Assembly (NCBI GenBank): GCA_039819885.1 | Contig: JBCBRD010000188.1 | Coordinates: 1-6,425 of the forward strand | Reading direction: 5' to 3' | DNA length: 6,425 bases | From: JBCBRD01 sp039819885 | GTDB lineage: Bacteria > Pseudomonadota > Alphaproteobacteria > Rhizobiales > Hyphomicrobiaceae | Translations under genes and position numbers: made by a program | In this document: positions 1 through 5,769 of the stretch, piece by piece | Numbering within the stretch: the first letter of the stretch is position 1 | Layout: every line of letters begins with the position of its first letter | Notes under the pieces: generated by a model | Seen by the model: only the letters and a program-made list of their open reading frames with translations | Told to the model about the DNA's origin: nothing | The model's database searches: none

Positions 1-774
1 GCTGCACATGCTGCCTCTGAGCCCTGGTATAGGCAGCTTTCTTTGCTCCCCCTGAACTTTGCTCTTGTGGCTGACCTGACGGTTGCCTCGCTGGGTGGTG
101 CTTTGAAAACCAAGCAACGTCTCAGTGGGCGTTTGGCTGATGCGCTGTCAGAACTCTATCTCGTGTCGTGTGTGCTCAAACGATATGAAGACGACGGGTA
201 TCCAGCCGAAGATCGCGTTGTTGTTGAACTCGCCGCGCGTAATGGGCTTTATCGCGCGCAAGAAGCGCTTGACGGTGCCATTGCCAACTTCCCTGTTGCG
301 CCGGCCAGATGGTTGATGAAGGTTTGCGTTTTTCCCTTTGGGAGGCATTACAAACCAGCATCCGACAAACTGGGTCGGGCGGTTGGCAAGCTCGTGTCCG
401 CTCCAACTGCAACGCGTGACCGACTGACTCGAGATATGTTCGTGTCGAAAGATGCAAATGACATCACCGGGTTGTTGGAAGTTACCTTCGAGAAGGTGAT
501 CGCCGCGGAAGATGCTGAGAAGCGACTTGAAAAGGCTGTCCGAAAGGGTGAAGTCAATCGCTATCACGGTCAGGATTGGTTCGCGGAAGCTGTTGCAAAG
601 GGCGTGATTTCGACGGCTGAGGCTGACCAACTTCGTGAGGTTGAGACGCTGGTTGCTAAAGTGATCGCGGTAGACCATTTCGATCCAGAAGAATTGAAGC
701 CGAACTATCTACAACCTGGTCACAATGCGCAGAAGTTTTTGACCGAGGCTTCGACACCGGAAGCCGCTGAATAG
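1..774 (+). CDS. fadE: Acyl-CoA dehydrogenase, FadE type (C-terminal part)
   Basis: This is the C-terminal 257 residues of a FadE-type acyl-CoA dehydrogenase, the FAD enzyme that oxidises acyl-CoA to trans-2-enoyl-CoA in the first step of beta-oxidation. The reading frame is open from base 1 and the N-terminal part, with the FAD and active-site regions, lies outside the window. A TTG at 43 is internal and is not the start. What is seen matches the extra C-terminal domain of the large FadE family (E. coli FadE is about 814 residues; DUF1974). Recognisable blocks are GGALKTKQRLSGRLADALSELY followed by LKRYEDDG (fragment residues about 32-66), FPFGRHY and SDKLG (about 111-124), NDITGLLE, and the near-terminal FDPEEL. 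Ordinary mitochondrial-type acyl-CoA dehydrogenases lack this domain. fadJ and fadI follow on the same strand, which supports a beta-oxidation role. The family call is firm; chain-length preference cannot be read from this part. Confidence 0.93.
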   Translation, partial: AAHAASEPWYRQLSLLPLNFALVADLTVASLGGALKTKQRLSGRLADALSELYLVSCVLKRYEDDGYPAEDRVVVELAARNGLYRAQEALDGAIANFPVAPARWLMKVCVFPFGRHYKPASDKLGRAVGKLVSAPTATRDRLTRDMFVSKDANDITGLLEVTFEKVIAAEDAEKRLEKAVRKGEVNRYHGQDWFAEAVAKGVISTAEADQLREVETLVAKVIAVDHFDPEELKPNYLQPGHNAQKFLTEASTPEAAE

Positions 775-862
775 GTGGTTATCGAAATGCTTGTGCTGGT
801 CGGCGGTTCGCTGCAACGGCGATCGCATTTTCGTTCGGTGATATGACACGGCTGAAAGGCTT

Positions 863-868
863 AGGAGG
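863..868 (+). promoter_or_regulatory. Ribosome binding site of fadJ
   Basis: A perfect AGGAGG sits five bases before the ATG at 874. It is the strongest Shine-Dalgarno sequence in the window and fixes the fadJ start. Confidence 0.85.
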
Positions 869-873
869 TTTCC

Positions 874-2928
874 ATGTCGGAAACGACACCACACGCACTG
901 ACGGACACAACTTCGCTTGATCTCAAAGACTGGCGGCTTGAAGTGGACGTCGAAAAGATTGCCTGGGCCACCTTTGATCGTGAGAACGAAAGTGCCAATG
1001 CGCTTGGCCGGCGTCCGATCGAAGAGTTTGGCCGGATCATCGACTTCGTTGAGAAGGCTGGAAGCGAGGGGGCAGTTGTTGGTCTGGCTCTCCTGTCGGG
1101 AAAGCCTAAGAGCTTCATCGTCGGTGCGGATATCAATGAGTTCGCATTTCTCGATACGGAAGCCAAGGTGTTGGATGGCGTGCAGCCAGTTAATGCATTG
1201 CTGGACCGTGTCGAAGCGATGACGGTGCCGGTGGTGGCTGCCATCCATGGTCCCTGTGTTGGCGGCGGGCTTGAACTCATCCTGGCGTGTCACTACCGAG
1301 TCGGGACCCGCGATGAGAAGACCAAGCTTGGTTTCCCGGAAGTGAAGTTGGGCATCTTTCCTGGCTTTAATGGGACTGCTCGTTCGATCCGCCAGTGTGG
1401 CGCGGTTCCTGCCATGCAGGCGATGCTGACGGGTTCAATGATCCGTGCATCGAAGGCTCGTGCGCAAGGGTTCTTGGATCGCCTCGTGGATAACCCAGGT
1501 CAACTTCGTTGGGCTGCGCGGAAAGCCATTTTGCGGAAATCGAAATCAAAGAAAGCTGGTGGTTTCAAAGGGCTGATGGCGCAATGGCCGGCGCGAGGTT
1601 TCCTAGCCAGCAAGATGCGTAGCGAGACCGCCAAGAAGGTACGTGAAGCGCATTACCCTGCACCGTTCCGTTTGATCGATCTGTTTGAAAAACATGGTGG
1701 CAGCTATGCGGCCATGAAAGCGCAGGAGCCAAAAGCATTTGCACCGCTGATGGTTTCTGAGACGTCACGTAATCTGCGGCGTGTCTTTTTCCTTTCAGAG
1801 GCGCTGAAGAACGAAGCGCCAAAGGGCCTCAACTGGAAACCACTGCGTGTGCACGTCATCGGGGCTGGCACGATGGGCGCTGACATTGCTGGATGGTGTG
1901 TGGCGTCTGGTATGGAAGTGACGCTGCAAGATTTGTCGCCAGAGCAAATCGAAACTGGCATCAAGGCGCAAGGCAAACTGTTCAAGAAGCGGTTCAAAAC
2001 AAAACCACTGCAAGCGGCCGCGAAAGCTCGCCTGATCCCCGATCCGGAAGGAACAGGGCTGGCGCGGGCTGATGTGGTGATTGAGGCGATTGTCGAGAAG
2101 CTTGAGATCAAACAGGCGCTTTTCAAGGACATTGAAACGAAGCTGAAGCTTGGTGCCGTGATGGCGTCTAATACGTCCTCGTTGCAGATCGAGGATATCG
2201 CTGAACCGCTGAATGATCCGGGGCGATTGATTGGCATCCATTTCTTCAATCCGGTCGCACAGATGCCGTTGGTCGAGATTGTGCGTGGCGGACAGTCACG
2301 TGACAGCGAGGTTGAAAAGGGTGCTGCGTTCGTCAATGCCATTGGCAAGTATCCGCTCATCGTGAAGTCGGTGCCAGGCTTCTTGGTGAACCGTGTCCTG
2401 GCGCCTTACATGATGGGTGCGATGGGCCGTGTTGATGCGGGTGAAGACAAGGAGAAAATCGACGAGGCTGCCCGCGCGTTCGGTATGCCGATGGGGCCGA
2501 TCGAATTGGCCGATACGGTTGGGTTGGATGTGTGTGCGAACGTTGGGCAGATCCTTGGGCTTCAAAACGCGGTCGAGGGTGCCGGGCGGCTCGTTGAAGG
2601 CGGCAAACTTGGTAAGAAAACCGGTGAGGGTTTTTACGTCTGGAAGGATGGGAAGCCGGTGAAGACTGCGGAGAAGCCATTCGCCAAGCGGGAACTTGAA
2701 ACCCTCGGTCGTGAGCTTGTCGAACCGTTGATTGGTGAAGCCCAAAAGGTGCTCGACGAAGGTGTTGTACGAGATGCCGACCTCGTTGATGCAGGTGTTA
2801 TTTTCGGAACGGGATTTGCTCCATTTCGAGGTGGGCCACTGCACTTCAAATCAACAGAGGCTGAGGGTGGACCGCCATCTTCAACATCGTCCCCACAAAC
2901 AACACAGTCAGCCCAGGCTGCTGAATAA
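874..2928 (+). CDS. fadJ: Multifunctional enoyl-CoA hydratase / 3-hydroxyacyl-CoA dehydrogenase
   Basis: This 684-residue two-domain protein hydrates trans-2-enoyl-CoA to 3-hydroxyacyl-CoA and oxidises that with NAD to 3-ketoacyl-CoA. It is the alpha subunit type of the beta-oxidation complex. Residues about 20-210 form the crotonase domain: oxyanion-hole motif FIVGADI at 81-87, GGGLE with catalytic Glu134, and FPEVKLG with Glu156, matching Glu119 and Glu139 of E. coli FadB. The dehydrogenase starts at the NAD-binding GAGTMG (330-335). Its catalytic pair is His456 in HFFNP and Glu468, with the same 12-residue spacing as E. coli His450/Glu462. SNTSS (432-436), GFLVNR (502-507) and MGPIELADTVGLD (540-552) continue the domain. 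The second C-terminal repeat ends right after FRGGPLHF, and a Ser/Thr/Pro/Gln-rich tail (about 659-684) replaces the last helices usual in FadJ (714 residues) or FadB (729). The ATG has an AGGAGG site. It is named fadJ and not fadB because the thiolase beside it is FadI-like; that choice is less certain than the function. Confidence 0.94.
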   Translation: MSETTPHALTDTTSLDLKDWRLEVDVEKIAWATFDRENESANALGRRPIEEFGRIIDFVEKAGSEGAVVGLALLSGKPKSFIVGADINEFAFLDTEAKVLDGVQPVNALLDRVEAMTVPVVAAIHGPCVGGGLELILACHYRVGTRDEKTKLGFPEVKLGIFPGFNGTARSIRQCGAVPAMQAMLTGSMIRASKARAQGFLDRLVDNPGQLRWAARKAILRKSKSKKAGGFKGLMAQWPARGFLASKMRSETAKKVREAHYPAPFRLIDLFEKHGGSYAAMKAQEPKAFAPLMVSETSRNLRRVFFLSEALKNEAPKGLNWKPLRVHVIGAGTMGADIAGWCVASGMEVTLQDLSPEQIETGIKAQGKLFKKRFKTKPLQAAAKARLIPDPEGTGLARADVVIEAIVEKLEIKQALFKDIETKLKLGAVMASNTSSLQIEDIAEPLNDPGRLIGIHFFNPVAQMPLVEIVRGGQSRDSEVEKGAAFVNAIGKYPLIVKSVPGFLVNRVLAPYMMGAMGRVDAGEDKEKIDEAARAFGMPMGPIELADTVGLDVCANVGQILGLQNAVEGAGRLVEGGKLGKKTGEGFYVWKDGKPVKTAEKPFAKRELETLGRELVEPLIGEAQKVLDEGVVRDADLVDAGVIFGTGFAPFRGGPLHFKSTEAEGGPPSSTSSPQTTQSAQAAE

Positions 2929-2943
2929 TCAAAACACGTCTTT

Positions 2944-2948
2944 GAGGA
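2944..2948 (+). promoter_or_regulatory. Ribosome binding site of fadI
   Basis: GAGGA lies ten bases before the ATG at 2959, a slightly long spacing. It is the only purine-rich Shine-Dalgarno-like site in the 30-base gap between fadJ and fadI. Its last base is also the A of a four-codon reading frame (2948-2962) that ends inside the fadI start codon region. Confidence 0.55.
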
Positions 2949-2958
2949 TGCTTTTTTC

Positions 2959-4245
2959 ATGAGCACACTGCGCAGGGTCGCAATCGTCGGTGGCGTCCGC
3001 ACACCATTTTGCCGGTCGGGCACGCTTTACGCCGATCTGTCGAACCTCGACATGATGAGCACCGCATTGCAGGGGCTGGTGGATCGTTTTGAACTCAACG
3101 GCACGCATATTGACGAAGTTGTCGGCGGGGCTGTCGTGTCCCACGCAAAAGATTGGAACCTTGCCCGAGAGGCGCTTTTACGGACGAGGCTTTCGCCCTC
3201 AACGCCGGGCATCACACTGACCCAAGCGTGTGGGACATCATTGCAAGCAGCTCTTGGGATTGCAGCCAAGATTGCAACCGGGCAGATCGATAGCGGCATC
3301 GCGACTGGTTCCGACACGACGTCCGATCCACCGATTGTGTTCACGAAGAAGTTCGCGCAGCGATTGGCGACCTTGACCAAGCAGAAAACCATGATGGACA
3401 AGCTGCGCGTTTTCAAAGGTTTTTCGCCAGGTGAGCTGGCACCGCAGCCACCAGCCACGGCTGAGCCGCAAACGGGCTTGGGCATGGGGCAACACTGCGA
3501 GTTGATGGCCAAGGCTTGGGACGTTGGTCGGCAAGAGCAAGATCAGCTTGCGTTCGAAAGCCACCGTAAGGCTGCGGCGGCTTATGCTGAGGGCTTCCTC
3601 GATGACCTGCTTGTCCCGTGTGCAGGCGTTTTCAAGGACAACAATCTTCGCGAAGATATCCGAATTGAGAAGCTTGCCGAGTTGAAGACAGCGTTTGACA
3701 AATCCGAAGCTGGCACACTCACGGCGGCAAACTCGACACCGTTGACGGATGGCGCGGGTGCCGTCCTGCTTTGCTCTGAAGACTGGGCGCGCGAGCGGGG
3801 TCTTAAGGTTCAGGCCTATCTGGCGCATGGTCAGCACGTCGGCAATGACTTCGTGGCGGGCGAAGGTTTGCTCATGGCGCCGACGCTCGCCGTGGCCAAG
3901 CTGCTCAAACGCAGCGGGCTGACATTCGCCGACTTCGACTATTTCGAGATCCATGAGGCGTTCGCGGCGCAGGTTCTTGCGACTTTGAAGGCCTGGGAAG
4001 ATGACGCGTATTGCCGGGAGCGCTTGGGTTGGGATGGCGCACTTGGACCTATTGATCGCACCAAGATGAACGTCAAAGGCTCGTCGATTGCTTTCGGGCA
4101 TCCGTTTGCTGCAACCGGCGCGCGGATCCTCGGGGGGTTGTCCAAGTTAATTGACGCCAACGGCGGTGGGCGCGGTCTGATTTCAGTTTGTACCGCAGGC
4201 GGGATGGGGGTTGCCGCTATCCTTGAAGGTGCTGAGGCAGCTTAA
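2959..4245 (+). CDS. fadI: 3-ketoacyl-CoA thiolase (acetyl-CoA C-acyltransferase), FadI type
   Basis: This 428-residue thiolase cleaves 3-ketoacyl-CoA with CoA to acetyl-CoA and a shortened acyl-CoA, the last step of beta-oxidation. The length fits E. coli FadI (436). The N-terminal domain carries VGGVRTPFCRSG (10-21) and the acylated nucleophile Cys91 in QACGTSLQA. The FadI-like insertion includes FTKKFAQRL, and PPATAEPQTGLGMGQHCELMAKAW near 164-187. The C-terminal domain has NSTPLTDGAGAVLL (258-271), His332 in HEAFAAQ, His381 in FGHPFAATGAR and Cys411 in CTAGGMG, so the Cys-His-Cys catalytic set is complete. NSTPLTDGA and GHPFAATGAR are characteristic of the FadI / mitochondrial trifunctional beta-subunit branch, not of FadA or biosynthetic PhaA thiolases. 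The usual Gly-Gly-Ser before the GHP motif reads Gly-Ser-Ser (374-376). It lies 30 bases behind fadJ, almost surely in the same transcript, and its product probably forms the alpha/beta complex with FadJ. Confidence 0.94.
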   Translation: MSTLRRVAIVGGVRTPFCRSGTLYADLSNLDMMSTALQGLVDRFELNGTHIDEVVGGAVVSHAKDWNLAREALLRTRLSPSTPGITLTQACGTSLQAALGIAAKIATGQIDSGIATGSDTTSDPPIVFTKKFAQRLATLTKQKTMMDKLRVFKGFSPGELAPQPPATAEPQTGLGMGQHCELMAKAWDVGRQEQDQLAFESHRKAAAAYAEGFLDDLLVPCAGVFKDNNLREDIRIEKLAELKTAFDKSEAGTLTAANSTPLTDGAGAVLLCSEDWARERGLKVQAYLAHGQHVGNDFVAGEGLLMAPTLAVAKLLKRSGLTFADFDYFEIHEAFAAQVLATLKAWEDDAYCRERLGWDGALGPIDRTKMNVKGSSIAFGHPFAATGARILGGLSKLIDANGGGRGLISVCTAGGMGVAAILEGAEAA

Positions 4246-4320
4246 GCGTACACGGATTTCCCAGCCGGCTGACTGGTCTCCCAGGGCGGTTGATGCTCTA
4301 ACGCTTCTCGACGCGTTGGA

Positions 4321-4326
4321 AGAGGA
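4321..4326 (+). promoter_or_regulatory. Ribosome binding site that decides the cfa start
   Basis: AGAGGA is placed seven bases before the ATG at 4334. It favours that ATG over a TTG at 4211, which would lie inside fadI and has a poorer context. Confidence 0.7.
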
Positions 4327-4333
4327 TCGACGA

Positions 4334-5656
4334 ATGGCTCAGGCGGCTACTGACCCTAAGAGTGAAAAGCAACTGGCGGCAATTAAGTCGCTCATCCAGG
4401 AGCTGGGTGAACGGCTTGATATTGATGCATTCGTGGCGCTGTGGGATGGCTCGCGTATCCCACTTGGCAAGGACGCCAGCGGTCCTCTTGAGATCGGCAT
4501 TTCTAGCCCAGGTACGATTGGCGCGCTTTTGCGCTGGCCGACGCTCGACAACATCATACGGCACTACGTTGAGAAGAAAATTGATCTGCGCGGCGGGACG
4601 CTGCTTGATCTTGGCCGCCAACTCAATCGCGATGGTCGGTCTGTCAAGGTTCGCGGACTGGAAGCCATACGGTTGGCGCGCAAGCTTACACCGTTTCTAC
4701 TGGCACCGACCGACAAGGCAACCGATCAAGGTGGGTTTGCGGGAGAGATCACGGGGCGTGCGCGCAAGACTGACGACAACAAAGACTACATCCAGTTTCA
4801 CTACGACCTTTCGAATGACTTCTATGCGCTGTTTCTTGATCCCGAGATGGTCTACTCGTGCGCCTACTTCACAGATTGGTCGAACAGCGTTGATCAGGCA
4901 CAGCTCGACAAACTGGAGATGATTTGCCGGAAGCTGCGTTTGAAGCCCGGCGAACGGATGCTGGATGTTGGTGCGGGATGGGGTGGTCTGCTGTGTCATG
5001 CCGCGCAGAACTACGGTGTTACGGCGCATGGGATTACGCTGAGCGAAGAGCAATTGGCCTATGCCCGCGCCAAAGCAGAACAGCTTGGCTTGGCAGATCG
5101 TGTGACGTTTGAGCTGAAAGACTACTCAGCGCTCACCGGCAGCTATGACAAGATCGCTTCAATTGGCATGTACGAGCATATCGGGTTGAAAAACATCCCG
5201 GCCTACATGCAGAAAATCCGATCGCTTATGACAGAGGATGGTTTGTTTCTCAATCACGCGATTTCGAAGCGCGCGCCAAAGCCATCATTGCTGCGCCGGC
5301 GCATGCGGCCTGAACAACGCGCCATTGCCAAATACATTTTCCCTGGCGGTGAGCTTGATGACATCGGTCACACATTGGTGGCGATGGAGCGTGCCGGATT
5401 TGAGGTTCACGATGTCGAAGCTTGGCGTCTGCACTACGCACGGACTTGCGAAATCTGGTGCAACCGTTTGGTTGAGCGGAAGGCCGAGGCACTCCAGCAT
5501 GTGAGTGAGGAGAAGTATCGGATCTGGGTCGCGTATCTTGCCGGGGTTTCGCTGGCGTTCTCGCGTGGCACCTTGCGGCTCTACCAGACGCTCGTTTCAA
5601 AAACACCCAAGCGGCCCCCTCCGCTGCCGCCAACGCGCGCCGACCTTTATCGCTGA
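4334..5656 (+). CDS. cfa: Cyclopropane-fatty-acyl-phospholipid synthase
   Basis: This 440-residue SAM-dependent enzyme adds a methylene group across cis double bonds of phospholipid acyl chains at the membrane. Residues about 1-130 form the variable N-terminal domain and the methyltransferase core follows. QFHYDLSNDFYALFLDP (154-170) leads into YSCAYF with Cys176. The SAM-binding loop is LDVGAGWGG (210-218), where the cysteine usual in E. coli (GCGWGG) is alanine. Glu281 in GMYEHIG, His308 in FLNHAIS and Tyr368 in LHYARTCEIW correspond to E. coli Glu239, His266 and Tyr317, so the bicarbonate-binding active site looks complete. A basic insert (about 312-330, RRRMRPEQR) precedes the KYIFPGGELDDI motif and is longer than in E. 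coli (382 residues). The C-terminus is proline-rich (KRPPPLPP). The frame stays open upstream to a TTG at 4211, but the ATG with AGAGGA is preferred. It lies 88 bases behind fadI with no clear terminator, so co-transcription is plausible. Other SAM-dependent modifications of the same acyl chains cannot be fully excluded. Confidence 0.9.
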   Translation: MAQAATDPKSEKQLAAIKSLIQELGERLDIDAFVALWDGSRIPLGKDASGPLEIGISSPGTIGALLRWPTLDNIIRHYVEKKIDLRGGTLLDLGRQLNRDGRSVKVRGLEAIRLARKLTPFLLAPTDKATDQGGFAGEITGRARKTDDNKDYIQFHYDLSNDFYALFLDPEMVYSCAYFTDWSNSVDQAQLDKLEMICRKLRLKPGERMLDVGAGWGGLLCHAAQNYGVTAHGITLSEEQLAYARAKAEQLGLADRVTFELKDYSALTGSYDKIASIGMYEHIGLKNIPAYMQKIRSLMTEDGLFLNHAISKRAPKPSLLRRRMRPEQRAIAKYIFPGGELDDIGHTLVAMERAGFEVHDVEAWRLHYARTCEIWCNRLVERKAEALQHVSEEKYRIWVAYLAGVSLAFSRGTLRLYQTLVSKTPKRPPPLPPTRADLYR

Positions 5657-5668
5657 TCCACCAAGAAA

Positions 5669-5697
5669 GTGCATTTTTGGGTTGCATAATGATGCAC
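5669..5697 (+). repeat. TGCAT inverted repeats downstream of cfa
   Basis: GTGCAT at 5669-5674 and ATGCAC at 5692-5697 are perfect inverted copies. Inside them TGCAT at 5683-5687 also pairs with ATGCA at 5692-5696 across a four-base loop. The right arm can therefore pair with either left copy. No T-run follows directly. The element could be a protein-binding site or part of a larger RNA structure; its function is unknown. Confidence 0.45.
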
Positions 5698-5741
5698 ACT
5701 AAACGTATTTCACTTCAATAGTTGTTGAAGTGTTGTTTAGT
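5698..5741 (+). repeat. Nested inverted repeat between cfa and the SRPBCC gene
   Basis: The inner arms CACTTCAA (5711-5718) and TTGAAGTG (5725-5732) are perfect 8-base inverted copies around a 6-base loop. The outer arms ACTAAAC (5698-5704) and GTTTAGT (5735-5741) are perfect 7-base copies, separated from the inner stem by 6 and 2 unpaired bases. The whole could fold as a hairpin with an internal loop. It is AT-rich and followed only by a broken T-tract, so it is at best a weak terminator for cfa. Equally, the inner palindrome has the shape of an operator for a dimeric regulator of the next gene. Confidence 0.55.
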
Positions 5742-5756
5742 TGAGTCGTCCTTGGC

Positions 5757-5763
5757 AAAGGGG
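5757..5763 (+). promoter_or_regulatory. Ribosome binding site of the SRPBCC gene
   Basis: AAAGGGG ends six bases before the ATG at 5770. It is a moderate Shine-Dalgarno match that supports this start. Confidence 0.5.
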
Positions 5764-5769
5764 TTGGTT

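Noticed and set aside
148..678. 176-codon minus-strand open frame opposite fadE
   Set aside because: It overlaps the strongly conserved FadE C-terminal domain and resembles no family I know.
819..826. GCGATCGC palindrome between fadE and fadJ
   Set aside because: A single 8-base palindrome with no second copy or flanking symmetry; not evidence for an operator by itself.
787..846. 19-codon plus-strand frame in the fadE-fadJ gap with AGGTGG eight bases before its ATG
   Set aside because: It is too short to judge, has no recognisable sequence, and could arise by chance. Conservation would be needed to support it.
1704..2360. 218-codon minus-strand open frame opposite fadJ
   Set aside because: It is a Ser-rich translation antisense to a well-supported coding region with no recognisable motif, so a shadow frame.
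3238..4101. 287-codon minus-strand open frame opposite fadI
   Set aside because: It lies wholly inside fadI, whose catalytic motifs are intact. Its translation shows no recognisable domain, and long antisense frames are common opposite moderately GC-rich genes.
4246..4333. Possible terminator or promoter in the fadI-cfa gap
   Set aside because: Only a short AGCCGGCT palindrome is visible, with no longer stem, no T-run and no convincing -35/-10 pair.
5682..5711. Possible sigma-70 promoter: TTGCAT with TATTTC 18 bases downstream
   Set aside because: Both hexamers match consensus poorly and overlap the inverted repeats; not enough to call a promoter.
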